Positions 5,698-13,814 of a stretch of DNA of 28,950 bases are shown in pieces; the first letter of the stretch is position 1, and each line of letters opens with the position of its first letter. Source of the DNA: CAYFJO01 sp964343305 (GTDB lineage: Bacteria > Planctomycetota > Planctomycetia > Pirellulales > Pirellulaceae); contig CAYFJO010000095.1 of NCBI GenBank assembly GCA_964343305.1, forward strand, positions 1-28,950, written 5' to 3'. Below the pieces are notes generated by a model. It had not been told where the DNA came from, made no database searches, and was given only the letters and a program-made list of their open reading frames with translations. Both the position numbers and the translations under genes were made by a program.

Positions 5698-6963
5698 ATG
5701 AATCCAATCGAGAGACGTGAATTCCTCGGTACATGCACCGGAGCCATCGGCGCAGTGATGCTCGCCAAAGGACAATCTGCCCACGGTGAAGATCAACCGA
5801 CCACAGCGGTTCCGCCCAGGCGTAAGAAACTTGTCAGCGGTCGCGAAGATGGCCGCTTCGTCGATACGGCTGGCTTTGTGCATGCGTATATCAAAGACCA
5901 CAAGCCGAAACTCGCATTCGATCCTGACATGGATCCTAGCAAATTTCCCGCATGGCGTGAAAGTTTGCGGCGGAAGGTACTTGAGTTGATGGCGTTCCCA
6001 GAAGTCGCTGCGCAACCGCCGCCCAAACGCGTTGCGGTCGAGCAGCGGGATGGTTATCAACTGCAACGGTGGGAAGCCCATCCGGAACCGTTCAGCGTCG
6101 TACCGTTCTTGATGTTGGTGCCCGACGGAACGAGTGCCCGTTCGCCCGCACCAGCGGTGATGTGTTTTCCCGGCTACAGCGGCAGCAAGGAAGCGCTCGC
6201 TGGTGAACCGGAGTTGAATGACCGCAAGCTCAATTGGTCGGAACGGAAACGGCGAGACAATAGTTTCGCTTTACATTATGTTCGCAAAGGGATGATTGCC
6301 GTGGTGATCGACAATCCCGCGCGAGCCGAAGCCGATAGTGAGCTACGCGGTCTTGCCGAGGTTTCTCGCGCCATGATCTGGGCGGGTCGCAACTATCTGG
6401 GCATTTCGGTTTTTCACAAGACGCAGATTCTGAAATGGCTCGCCCAACTGAAGATCGTCGACACGAAGCGCATCGCCACCTGCGGCCTTTCGCTCGGCTC
6501 GGATCCCGCGGACATCGTCGGGCTGCTCAATCCCGATCTGGTCAGCGCAGTCATCCATAATGATTTCTTGTGTGACTGGCGAGAACAGACCATCGCCATG
6601 AATGCTTATGCTGCCACCGCCTGGCACGTTGTGCCCGGCATGTATGCCTGGTTCGACGCTCCTGACGTCCAGGCGGCGCTGGCACCACGACATCTGTTGT
6701 TCACGGAAGGCGGCCGCACACCACACATCAATCGAGTTCGTGCCGCTTATGAAATGGCAGGTGCGCCGGAGAATGTCAAAGTCTTCTACTACAAAAAATA
6801 CGCTACGCCGGGCTTACGCCACTATGATGACAAACCGATCCCCGAAGGACTCACGGACAAAGAGTATTTTCTGTACGCCAACGTCGATGTCGCCGATCAT
6901 CGCTTTCACCCAGAACACGCTGTTCCGTGGCTGACCGATGTGTTTGAAATGAAGGCGCCGTAA
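5698..6963 (+). CDS. Tat-exported alpha/beta-hydrolase, acetylxylan-esterase-like
   Basis: A 421-residue protein with a twin-arginine signal (ERREFLG followed by a hydrophobic stretch, ending near QSAHG). The nucleophile elbow is CGLSLGS, with Ser265 as the probable catalytic nucleophile. An upstream PAVMCFPGYSGS segment would form the oxyanion side. A C-terminal segment (about 345-420) includes ALAPRHLLFTEGG and a His-rich end that should supply Asp/His. The fold matches the large acetylxylan esterase/dienelactone-hydrolase-like group often found beside glycoside hydrolases in planctomycetes. Because it directly follows a sialidase, removal of O-acetyl groups from sialic acid or neighbouring sugars is a fair inference. 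The substrate cannot be read from sequence. Confidence 0.78.
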   Translation: MNPIERREFLGTCTGAIGAVMLAKGQSAHGEDQPTTAVPPRRKKLVSGREDGRFVDTAGFVHAYIKDHKPKLAFDPDMDPSKFPAWRESLRRKVLELMAFPEVAAQPPPKRVAVEQRDGYQLQRWEAHPEPFSVVPFLMLVPDGTSARSPAPAVMCFPGYSGSKEALAGEPELNDRKLNWSERKRRDNSFALHYVRKGMIAVVIDNPARAEADSELRGLAEVSRAMIWAGRNYLGISVFHKTQILKWLAQLKIVDTKRIATCGLSLGSDPADIVGLLNPDLVSAVIHNDFLCDWREQTIAMNAYAATAWHVVPGMYAWFDAPDVQAALAPRHLLFTEGGRTPHINRVRAAYEMAGAPENVKVFYYKKYATPGLRHYDDKPIPEGLTDKEYFLYANVDVADHRFHPEHAVPWLTDVFEMKAP

Positions 6964-7008
6964 TGACTTTTTGATCAGAAACGAGCAGCCACTACTAATC
7001 GGGGGAGA

Positions 7009-7134
7009 ATCGCGATTCAACGTGGTCCATTGGTTTATTGCGTTGAAGACGTCGATAACAGCGGCAATGTTCGCAACATCCGTTTGCCCCGCGGCGCCGA
7101 GCTTCATAGCGAATGGGATTCAGATCTGCTGGGA
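7009..7134 (+). pseudogene. Remnant of a GH127-type (DUF1680) beta-L-arabinofuranosidase C-terminus
   Basis: One frame reads IAIQRGPLVYCVEDVDNSG, then NVRNIRLPRGAEL. RGPLVYC(L/V)E.VDN is a hallmark segment of the C-terminal beta-sandwich of GH127/DUF1680 enzymes. No start codon or preceding catalytic domain is present, and the frame runs into unrelated sequence at about 7135 before stopping at 7246-7248. Only a fragment of about 42 residues survives. The GH127 assignment rests on my memory of this motif. Confidence 0.55.
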
Positions 7135-7244
7135 GGCGCTTGTAGATCGGCTGTGAGAAGTATTCGTTCATCCGTGGGAATCCAACTAATAAACGATGTG
7201 ATATCATACCAAATACCAACCCTTCACTATCTATCTGTGAGACA

Positions 7245-7295
7245 ATGAAACTCACCCGCCGTGATTTCGCCAAACTTAAGGCAAGTCACCAATAA
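7245..7295 (+). pseudogene. Truncated start of a Tat-exported protein gene
   Basis: A 16-codon frame encodes MKLTRRDFAKLKASHQ and a stop. TRRDFAKL is a textbook twin-arginine signal start, yet no hydrophobic core follows. The coding sequence stops 10 bases before a palindromic element. It is best read as the 5' stub of a lost exported-enzyme gene. Chance occurrence is possible given its shortness. Confidence 0.4.
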
Positions 7296-7305
7296 TGAAA
7301 CACCC

Positions 7306-7354
7306 GTAGCTGAAGCGAGACTTCAGACAACCGAAGTCTTACGACTTCGGTTAC
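7306..7354. repeat. Second copy of the GTAGC-CGAAGTC palindromic element
   Basis: The left arm GTAGCTGAAGCGAGACTTCAG (7306-7326, 21 bases) and the right arm 7331-7354 are an imperfect inverted pair. The right arm differs from that of the copy inside the sialidase gene at only two positions and contains the CCGAAGTC/GACTTCGG hairpin. It sits between the Tat-signal stub and the following oxidoreductase gene. Confidence 0.8.
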
Positions 7355-7378
7355 ATTGACCACCGAAGGATAAGGCAG

Positions 7379-8698
7379 ATGACTATGATAAATCGGCGAG
7401 ACGCACTGAAGGGCATTGCAGTGGGAATTGCGGCGGCGGGAGTTTGCTCTACGGCATCGGCACGCTCCAGCAGTGACGCGCTTGTCATGGGAGCGATTGG
7501 TTGCGGCGGTCGAGGACGGGCTCATGCGAAATTGCTGGCGGGGAGAAAAGACGTTCGTGTTTCGTACGTCTGCGATCCTGATTTAAAGCGAGCGGAACTT
7601 GCCGCGGCTGATGTCAAGAACGCTTGCGGGAAGAAGCCGGTTGTGGTGCAGGATATTCGTCGCGTTCTTGACGACGTAAGTGTGGACGCAATCACGGTCG
7701 CCACGCCCGATCACTGGCATGCTCCGGCGACAATCCTCGCCTGTCAGGCGGGCAAGCATGTCTATGTCGAAAAGCCGTGTTCGCACAACGTGTGTGAAGG
7801 TCGGCTGATGATCGAAGCCGCTCGTAAGCACCGCCGAGTCGTACAGGTCGGAACACAAGCCCGGAATTCAAAGCACGTGCGGCGAGCGATGCAGCTTCTG
7901 CGCGAAGGGGCGATCGGCGACGTGCTGGTCGCCAAGGCGTGGGACAGTCAACGGCGGGCCAACATTGGGCACGGCAAGCCCGGAAAGCCGCCAGCGCATC
8001 TGGATTACGATCTTTGGCTTGGGCCCGCGCCGTACGAGCCGTATCACGCCAATCGATTGCATTACAACTGGCACTGGCGTTTCGCTTACGGCACGGGCGA
8101 TCTGGGCAACGACGGAGTTCACGAACTCGACCTTGCCCTGTGGGGACTGGGAGTCGATCGGCAGCATCCCGAGTCAGTGACCGCCAGCGGAGCCAAACTG
8201 TTTTTCGACGACGACCAGCAGTTTCCGGATACGCAGAACGTAACGTTCGATTTCGCTCCCGCGGGAAAAAACGGCCGCCGGAAGCAGGCGATATTCGAAC
8301 TGCGGATCTGGACGCCTTATCGGATGGAGGGCTACGAAAACGGCAATGCGTTTTACGGCACGAAGGGTTTTCTGTTGCTCGGCAAAAACGACAACTTCAA
8401 GTTGTACGGCGAACGGAACAAACTGATCGAAGAGATGGAAGCGGACGGACGCAACACAGAGAACACGCTGATTCACCACGCCGACTTTGTGGACTGCATT
8501 CGTAGCGGAAGCCGGCCGCAGGCTGACATCGAGTTTGGCCATCACAGCGCGACGGCTTGTCATCTGGGCAACATCGCTTCGCGCCTCAAGCGAACGCTGT
8601 TTTTCGATGGCAAAACCGAACAGTTCATCGGCGACGAAGATGCCAACAAACTGCTTACACGAACGTATCGAGACGGACATTGGGCCAGTCTGTTATGA
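7379..8698 (+). CDS. Tat-exported Gfo/Idh/MocA-family oxidoreductase
   Basis: A NAD(P)-dependent sugar-type dehydrogenase of 439 residues. A Tat signal (INRRDALKG, hydrophobic stretch to about residue 28) precedes the Rossmann glycine motif GAIGCGGRGRAH (38-49). The family motif EKP is at 131-133, after AGKHVYV. The C-terminal substrate domain carries WLGPAPYEPY, WHWRFAYGTGDLGNDGVHELDLALWGLG. This form is abundant in planctomycetes and acts on exported or periplasmic sugars with a tightly bound cofactor (family knowledge). An in-frame Met two codons later is an alternative start; AAGGATAAGG precedes the chosen one. The substrate is unknown. Confidence 0.88.
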   Translation: MTMINRRDALKGIAVGIAAAGVCSTASARSSSDALVMGAIGCGGRGRAHAKLLAGRKDVRVSYVCDPDLKRAELAAADVKNACGKKPVVVQDIRRVLDDVSVDAITVATPDHWHAPATILACQAGKHVYVEKPCSHNVCEGRLMIEAARKHRRVVQVGTQARNSKHVRRAMQLLREGAIGDVLVAKAWDSQRRANIGHGKPGKPPAHLDYDLWLGPAPYEPYHANRLHYNWHWRFAYGTGDLGNDGVHELDLALWGLGVDRQHPESVTASGAKLFFDDDQQFPDTQNVTFDFAPAGKNGRRKQAIFELRIWTPYRMEGYENGNAFYGTKGFLLLGKNDNFKLYGERNKLIEEMEADGRNTENTLIHHADFVDCIRSGSRPQADIEFGHHSATACHLGNIASRLKRTLFFDGKTEQFIGDEDANKLLTRTYRDGHWASLL

Positions 8699-8711
8699 CA
8701 TCACCATTTAG

Positions 8712-8789
8712 TGAGCCGGCGGCGCTAGCTGCGCGTTTCGCATGGGCGACGTTTTCCGTCGCAAACCCGACGCTAGCGCGAACGGCTCA
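8712..8789. repeat. Palindromic intergenic repeat (TGAGCCG...GCGCTAGC type)
   Basis: The left arm TGAGCCGGCGGCGCTAGC (8712-8729) and right arm GCTAGCGCGAACGGCTCA (8772-8789) pair at 15 of 18 positions around a 42-base loop. It fills most of the 121-base gap between the oxidoreductase and the sulfatase genes. No T-run follows, so a classical terminator role is not supported. Confidence 0.75.
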
Positions 8790-8819
8790 GCAGATCATTT
8801 CCAGTAAGGCACCAGGTGC

Positions 8820-10250
8820 ATGAGTTATTCTCGGTTCTTTTTACTGTTGTGTTTCATGGGCCTTTCGACGACGTCGCTTGCTGGCGAGCGACCAAACATT
8901 GTGTTCGTGTTGCTGGACGACGTTCGCTGGGACGATCTCGGCGCGACCGGCCACCCGTGGGTGCAGACGCCGAATTTTGACCGCGTCGCGCGGGAAGGTG
9001 TCCTGTTTGCCAACGCTTTCGCCGCAACACCGCTCTGTTCACCGAACCGCGGGTCGATCCTCACCGGCCAGTATGCTCATACGCACGGGATAATTGACAA
9101 CGTTGACCGATCCAAGCAAAGCCATCGGCTGGTGACGTTCCCCAGGCTGCTCCACGACGCCGGTTATGAATCGGCATACATTGGCAAGTGGCACATGGGC
9201 GTGGACGACTCGCCACGGCCGGGTTTCGATGATTGGTACAGTCTTCAGGGACAGGGCTATTACTTCGATCCCGACGTCAACGAAAACGGAAGGCGGTTCA
9301 AAGCCAAGGGATACACCACGGATTTGTTTACGGAGCGGGCCGTTCGATTTTTGCGGCAGAAGCGTGACAGGCCTTTCGTCTTGTTTCTGTCGCACAAAGC
9401 CGTGCATCCCAACGTTTTTCAAAATGCCGACAGCACCGTCCGCGGAGATCGAGGCGGCGCCGAGAAATTTACGGCGGCCCCGCGGCACAAGCAACTTTAC
9501 GCCGACAAGCCGATTCCGCGACGCCCCAATGCAACCGGCACGAAGTTGGGCGAGGGAAAACCAGCACTGGTGCGGAGCATTCCCGGTGTTCGCCCGCTGA
9601 GTCTGGAAACTCGTACGGACGATGCGACCATTCGCAATCGCCTGCGCATGCTGGCCGCGGCCGACGAAGGTATGGGCGAGATCTTGAAGACGCTGAAGTC
9701 CACAGGGCAGCTCGACCAGACCGTTATCGTAGTGACCAGCGATCACGGCTACTTTTACGGCGAACACGGTCTGGATCGGGAGCGGCGGCTGGCTTACGAG
9801 GAAACGGCTCGCGTTCCGTTGTTCATGCGATATCCCAAGCGAGTCGCGGCCGACTCGCGTGTTGAGCAATTCACCGTCAGCATCGATCACCTGCCGACGT
9901 TGTTGGAACTGGCCGGCGTCGAGGTTCCCGATCGCGTACAGGGACGGTCGCTGGTGCCGCTTCTCGAAGGCAAGTCTCCGGCGGATTGGCGGGAGTCGTT
10001 CTTGATCGAATACTATTCGGACATCGTCATGCCGCGACTGGTCAAGATGGGTTACAAAGCTGTCCGGACGAACAAGTGGAAGTACATAAAATACGTCGAT
10101 TTGAAGGGCATGGATGAACTCTACGATTTGGAGCATGATCCCTACGAAATGCAGAATCTGATCGGAGATCCGAAAGCAGCAACAGCGCTGGAAGCGATGG
10201 AAAAGGAACTGTCGAGGTTATTGAAAGAGTCGGGACCGGTGAAGTATTGA
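8820..10250 (+). CDS. Secreted sulfatase (formylglycine-dependent, type I)
   Basis: A 476-residue sulfatase that should hydrolyse sulfate esters on a polysaccharide or glycosaminoglycan. It has a Sec signal peptide (to about residue 22, SLAG), the metal-site start PNIVFVLLDD and the active-site signature CSPNRGSILTG. In the latter Cys73 is the residue converted to formylglycine. GKWHMG and TSDHGYFYGEHG supply further metal and sulfate ligands, and YDLEHDPYEMQNL closes the sulfatase C-terminal subdomain. Asn replaces the usual Ser two residues after the Pro, giving CxPNR, which is seen in some planctomycete sulfatases. It lies downstream of the Gfo/Idh gene on the same strand, separated by a palindromic repeat. 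Confidence 0.93.
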   Translation: MSYSRFFLLLCFMGLSTTSLAGERPNIVFVLLDDVRWDDLGATGHPWVQTPNFDRVAREGVLFANAFAATPLCSPNRGSILTGQYAHTHGIIDNVDRSKQSHRLVTFPRLLHDAGYESAYIGKWHMGVDDSPRPGFDDWYSLQGQGYYFDPDVNENGRRFKAKGYTTDLFTERAVRFLRQKRDRPFVLFLSHKAVHPNVFQNADSTVRGDRGGAEKFTAAPRHKQLYADKPIPRRPNATGTKLGEGKPALVRSIPGVRPLSLETRTDDATIRNRLRMLAAADEGMGEILKTLKSTGQLDQTVIVVTSDHGYFYGEHGLDRERRLAYEETARVPLFMRYPKRVAADSRVEQFTVSIDHLPTLLELAGVEVPDRVQGRSLVPLLEGKSPADWRESFLIEYYSDIVMPRLVKMGYKAVRTNKWKYIKYVDLKGMDELYDLEHDPYEMQNLIGDPKAATALEAMEKELSRLLKESGPVKY

Positions 10251-10291
10251 GACCGAGTTCAATCGCTCGTTTAACGGCAAGCCGCAACCAA

Positions 10292-10343
10292 CTGTAGGAC
10301 GCAGTTTCATTCCGTCCGGACGGATTGGAAATCCGTCTTACAG
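10292..10343. repeat. Palindromic intergenic repeat centred on TCCGTCCGGACGGA
   Basis: A 52-base imperfect palindrome running from CTGTAGGACG to CGTCTTACAG. Its perfect 14-base centre, TCCGTCCGGACGGA, is at 10311-10324. The two halves agree at about 20 of 26 positions. It lies 42 bases after the sulfatase stop codon. It has no loop at its centre and no T-run, so it resembles a dispersed repeat more than a terminator. Confidence 0.7.
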
Positions 10344-10427
10344 AAATGCACGCAAGAAAACAAGATAACCAAGAATTGTAGAACGAGTCGGTGTGAACCG
10401 CGAACAGCATAGAACAAAGGACACAAC

Positions 10428-11195
10428 ATGAGTGGAAAGCTGCTGAAAGAAAAACTCAAAGCGGGCAAGACGGTTTACGGGACCATGTTCGCTCACGCCC
10501 TCGACCCCGCGATCGTGAGGTGGTTGCCGGAAGATACGCTGGACTTCGTGATCGTGACTCCAGAACACACCGCTTACGACCTGGCCGAGTTTCTCGCCGT
10601 GCGACACGCTTTGCAAGTGAAAGGAATCGCCTGCATCGCCCGCACGCATGGTCGCGACACCGCGGACATTGCCAAAGTCTGTGACACCTATGACGGCGTG
10701 GTCGTGCCTTATGTGGAAGACTACGAAGAAGCCAAACGACTGGCTGCGGCTGCCGTGTATCGTCCCCTCAAAGGCAAAGTGCTCCAACGCGTCCTCGCCA
10801 CCGGCCAATGGCCCAGCGAAAAGACGCAGCAGTACATCGCCGACAAGAACGCGGAAACCGTATTCATTCCAATGATCGAATCCGTCCCGGCGGTCGAGAA
10901 TCTGGACGCCATTTGCTCCATTCCTGGTGTCGATGCCGTCTTTGTTGGCCCAGGCGATCTGACGGCCAATATGGGAATCCCAAAGGAGTACGACCATCCC
11001 GATCTTGTTGCAACTATTCAAAAGATCATCAAGACCGCCGACAAGCACGGTGTCGCGGCAGGCAGTTGGTTCGGAACCACCGAACAAGCTTTGCGAACCA
11101 TTCACCACGGCGCACGCCTCGTCGTCTACGGGAATGATGGACTCTTGATGCAACAAGCGATGAATGACGTGTTCGGCGCGTTGAAGAGAGGTTAA
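10428..11195 (+). CDS. HpcH/HpaI-family class II aldolase
   Basis: A 255-residue cytoplasmic TIM-barrel enzyme of the HpcH/HpaI aldolase/citrate lyase family. Such enzymes reversibly cleave 2-keto-3-deoxy acid sugars (or 4-hydroxy-2-oxo acids) to pyruvate plus an aldehyde with a divalent metal. Visible family marks are the catalytic-arginine region IARTHG (70-75), the metal ligands in PMIESVPAVENLDAI (Glu151) and VFVGPGDLT (Asp177). The length is normal for the family. AAGGA is placed about 9 bases before the ATG. With an acid-sugar dehydratase in the same window, a role in hexonate or uronate breakdown is plausible, but the substrate is not determined. Confidence 0.87.
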   Translation: MSGKLLKEKLKAGKTVYGTMFAHALDPAIVRWLPEDTLDFVIVTPEHTAYDLAEFLAVRHALQVKGIACIARTHGRDTADIAKVCDTYDGVVVPYVEDYEEAKRLAAAAVYRPLKGKVLQRVLATGQWPSEKTQQYIADKNAETVFIPMIESVPAVENLDAICSIPGVDAVFVGPGDLTANMGIPKEYDHPDLVATIQKIIKTADKHGVAAGSWFGTTEQALRTIHHGARLVVYGNDGLLMQQAMNDVFGALKRG

Positions 11196-11206
11196 GGGAT
11201 GAGTCG

Positions 11207-11386
11207 CGGAAGCGTACTCGCAGTCATGCCGTTGTGCTGCGGCAGCCCGACGGAGCAGGCGTGTTGCTGATCGTGAACACAGCCTCGACTCCGGTCGAGG
11301 CATGGTTCACTTTGCCAGCCAGTCTGACTGATTATGAAGCCCTCCCACGATTCGGAGCCAGCGCTGCGACGAAAGATGGCCAGTGA
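11207..11386 (+). pseudogene. Possible coding remnant downstream of the aldolase
   Basis: The 324 bases between the aldolase and the phosphatase contain no intact gene. One + frame is open for 59 codons to a stop at 11384-11386 and reads protein-like (AGVLLIVNTASTPVEAWFTLP, then TDYEALPRFG). It resembles the final beta-sandwich of some amylase-type or debranching enzymes, but it lacks a start and is too short to assign. It may be chance. Confidence 0.25.
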
Positions 11387-11519
11387 GATTTGTACAATGC
11401 AAAGCGGGCCAGTGAATGGTGGAGTACACGCACCAGCAAGCCGATTGACAGCGATGCCCGCAAACGCTTTCCACAAACGGAAAAGGATCTGTAAAACCCT
11501 GCCGCCATGCAATCCAAAG

Positions 11520-12164
11520 TCAGCGACTGATCAAATCGTCCGTTAGGTGGTCGGTGTAGTTGAATAACTCCAGCCGCGCCACGCCTTCTTCAATTGTGAT
11601 TTTGGACACGGCAGCGTTGTTGGCAACCTCGAATGATTCAGCCTTGAAACAGTCGAGAAACAACAGTTTGAAATCTCCATGCATAACATAGGCCACGCAT
11701 TCGTCGGTATGGGCGAACGTGTCAATGGTTCGGCGATGCAGTTTCATTGCACGCGACTTGGCCAGATCAACATCCTCATGCGGTTTGCTCCCCCACCAGC
11801 CGTCACCGTCAATTTCATCTGGGATTTGGAATCCTGGAAACCGATTGCTGATGTCAGATCGTGTCAATCCTGGGCGCCCCACGATGTTGTCCAACACGTG
11901 CCCCGAGTAACATCCGCCTAGTTCGTGCAACTCCACCCAGATTTCTGGAACTAGGCCAGTTGTCTCATGGATCGCCTTGGCCGTTTCGAGCGTGCGCAAA
12001 AACGGGCTCGTGATCAACCGTGTGAACTTTTCACAGTCTATCCAATCCGCCAGGCATCTCGCTTGCTGAATCCCCATGTCGGTTAATGGCGGGTCCTCAA
12101 TACGTTCGTGCTGTGGTAGGGCGTTGTTTTGAGATTGGGCGTGGCGGATCAAATAGAGTTGCAT
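11520..12164 (-). CDS. Histidine phosphatase superfamily protein (phosphoglycerate-mutase-like)
   Basis: A 214-residue cytoplasmic protein with the RHG-family start MQLYLIRHAQS, whose His8 is the phosphate acceptor, and Arg7. The second Arg lies in SPFLRTLETA (Arg57). The second His is in VMHGDF (His162), preceded by an acid in ELHELGG (78-84). These make a complete catalytic set, so phosphatase or phosphomutase activity is likely. The preferred substrate (sugar phosphate, phosphoserine or other) cannot be told. It lies 71 bases downstream of a sulfatase gene on the same strand. A DGDGWWGSKPHEDVD loop replaces the usual cap and may set specificity. Confidence 0.88.
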   Translation of the reverse strand: MQLYLIRHAQSQNNALPQHERIEDPPLTDMGIQQARCLADWIDCEKFTRLITSPFLRTLETAKAIHETTGLVPEIWVELHELGGCYSGHVLDNIVGRPGLTRSDISNRFPGFQIPDEIDGDGWWGSKPHEDVDLAKSRAMKLHRRTIDTFAHTDECVAYVMHGDFKLLFLDCFKAESFEVANNAAVSKITIEEGVARLELFNYTDHLTDDLISR

Positions 12165-12235
12165 TACGACGTTGTTTCATTAACGGTCAAGAAGTAGAAA
12201 ATCAATAATCCAATAAGAGGATCAAGTTGCATGTG

Positions 12236-13771
12236 TCATTGCTTTTTGTTTTCCGATTGATCGTTGCTTGCGGGTAGAGCCGCTCGCCATCCAGCCGTGA
12301 GCTGCGATGTCAGTCCTTTGACCAATTCTGTGTTTTCGGCATCGTTAGCGATATTCACGTTTTCCTGCGGATCGATCTCGTGATCGTACAACTCCAGCCC
12401 GCCAACCTTCGCGGGATCGTTTGCCGGCGTCCATCGTGTGAAACGGTACCGGTCTGTTCGAATCGATCGGCCCATGTGGGATTTGTTGGGGTACTGGCTG
12501 AAGGCCGCCGTCTTCCAAGGACGATCCGGTTTGTTCAGAAGAGGAGCGAAACTTGTTCCTTCGAGGTGATCAGGCAGAGGAATTCCTGCCAGTTCGCAAA
12601 GAGTTGGATAGATATCGACGAACTCCACCAGCGCGCCGGTCTTGCGACCTTTGGCTTTCATTTGTGGATCGCTCACAATTAGCGGAGCGCGTGTCGAGAG
12701 TTCGAAATTGGTAGCCTTGCCCCAGATGTGATTTTCACCGATGTGCCAGCCATGATCACCCCAAAGCACGACGATTGTGTTGTCGCGCAACCCAAGCCGT
12801 TCAAGTTCATCGAGGACGCGGCCAATCTGGGCGTCAACATAGCTAACGCAGGCTGCGTAGCCGCGAGTAAGTTCGCGGACTAGTTCGTCAGAAGGTTCGC
12901 CCTTGTTGGGAAAGTCAGTGTATGTGCGCGGGTGGCCCCAGGTCGTCGACGCAAAAGTCGGTGCATCTTTCGGTGGCTGACGATTCGTGGCGACCTTGAC
13001 CTCTTCCGGCGGATACATATCCCAGTATTTTTTCGGCGCGATGAATGGAAGGTGAGGTTTGAGAAGACCAAGCGCGAGGAAAAAAGGCTTGTCACCCATC
13101 TCTCGCAGAGCCTTGATACCACGCAGGGCAATCTGTCCGTCCTGAAGCACATCATCGTCCACGTCAGGTGCTTCATGGGAGAGACCGAGGACAAAGTGGT
13201 TGACCCAATCGTCGATCTTCGAGCCGGTTGCTTTCGTCTTCCGCGCGAAGACCTCGCGGGCAACACGTACGCCTTGTTCGGTGTAATAGTATCGCGGTTC
13301 CGGCAACCAGGCGGGAACGGACCAAGACGTGGGATCATTCCACCGGTTGCGCACAACAAACGCGCCATGATAGATCTTTCCAAAAGCCTGGGCACGGTAG
13401 CCATGATTCTTGAATTGCTGCGGAAGCGTAACGATGTCGGGAAGATGATCGCGGAAGTGCTTGTGACGTGACCCGTTCGACCAGATCTCGGTGCTGTCGG
13501 GTCGAAGGCCAGTGAGAAGGGACGCTCGGCTAGCTCGGCAGACCGCCGCCTGACAATAGGCACGCTCGAAGACCATTCCCTGCTCGGCAATTCGGTCGAT
13601 ATGGGGGCTCTTGATGTGCAATTTGCCGTAGCAATGCAACTCCGGGCGCAAGTCGTCCAACGCAATGAACAAGACGTTCAAGCGTTGTTCCGCGGCGCTG
13701 CCAACGGTTGCAAACGTCAGGGCGATCACCAACAGCATCGCACAAAAACATGTTCGTTTCGTGATTCTCAT
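12236..13771 (-). CDS. Secreted sulfatase, iduronate-2-sulfatase-like
   Basis: A 511-residue type I sulfatase. The frame is open 56 codons upstream, but the Met at 13771 starts a clear signal peptide (MRITKRTC, hydrophobic core to about ATVGSAA) and is preceded by AGGAT. The signature CRASRASLLTG has Cys78 as the formylglycine site. This is the C-x-A-x-R variant typical of the iduronate-2-sulfatase group. LNVLFIALDDLRPELHCYG, GKIYHG and WGDHGWHIGEN are the other hallmark blocks. It probably desulfates 2-O-sulfated uronic-acid-type residues (inference from group resemblance). It is 43 bases downstream of another sulfatase gene and likely co-transcribed with it. Confidence 0.92.
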   Translation of the reverse strand: MRITKRTCFCAMLLVIALTFATVGSAAEQRLNVLFIALDDLRPELHCYGKLHIKSPHIDRIAEQGMVFERAYCQAAVCRASRASLLTGLRPDSTEIWSNGSRHKHFRDHLPDIVTLPQQFKNHGYRAQAFGKIYHGAFVVRNRWNDPTSWSVPAWLPEPRYYYTEQGVRVAREVFARKTKATGSKIDDWVNHFVLGLSHEAPDVDDDVLQDGQIALRGIKALREMGDKPFFLALGLLKPHLPFIAPKKYWDMYPPEEVKVATNRQPPKDAPTFASTTWGHPRTYTDFPNKGEPSDELVRELTRGYAACVSYVDAQIGRVLDELERLGLRDNTIVVLWGDHGWHIGENHIWGKATNFELSTRAPLIVSDPQMKAKGRKTGALVEFVDIYPTLCELAGIPLPDHLEGTSFAPLLNKPDRPWKTAAFSQYPNKSHMGRSIRTDRYRFTRWTPANDPAKVGGLELYDHEIDPQENVNIANDAENTELVKGLTSQLTAGWRAALPASNDQSENKKQ

Positions 13772-13814
13772 ATCCTGTCCGCGGCATGAATCCGGAATAC
13801 AGAAACCGCGCCTT

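Noticed and set aside
9039..10136. 365-codon minus-strand open frame
   Set aside because: It is a shadow of the sulfatase on the + strand, caused by high-GC codon use, with no domain of its own.
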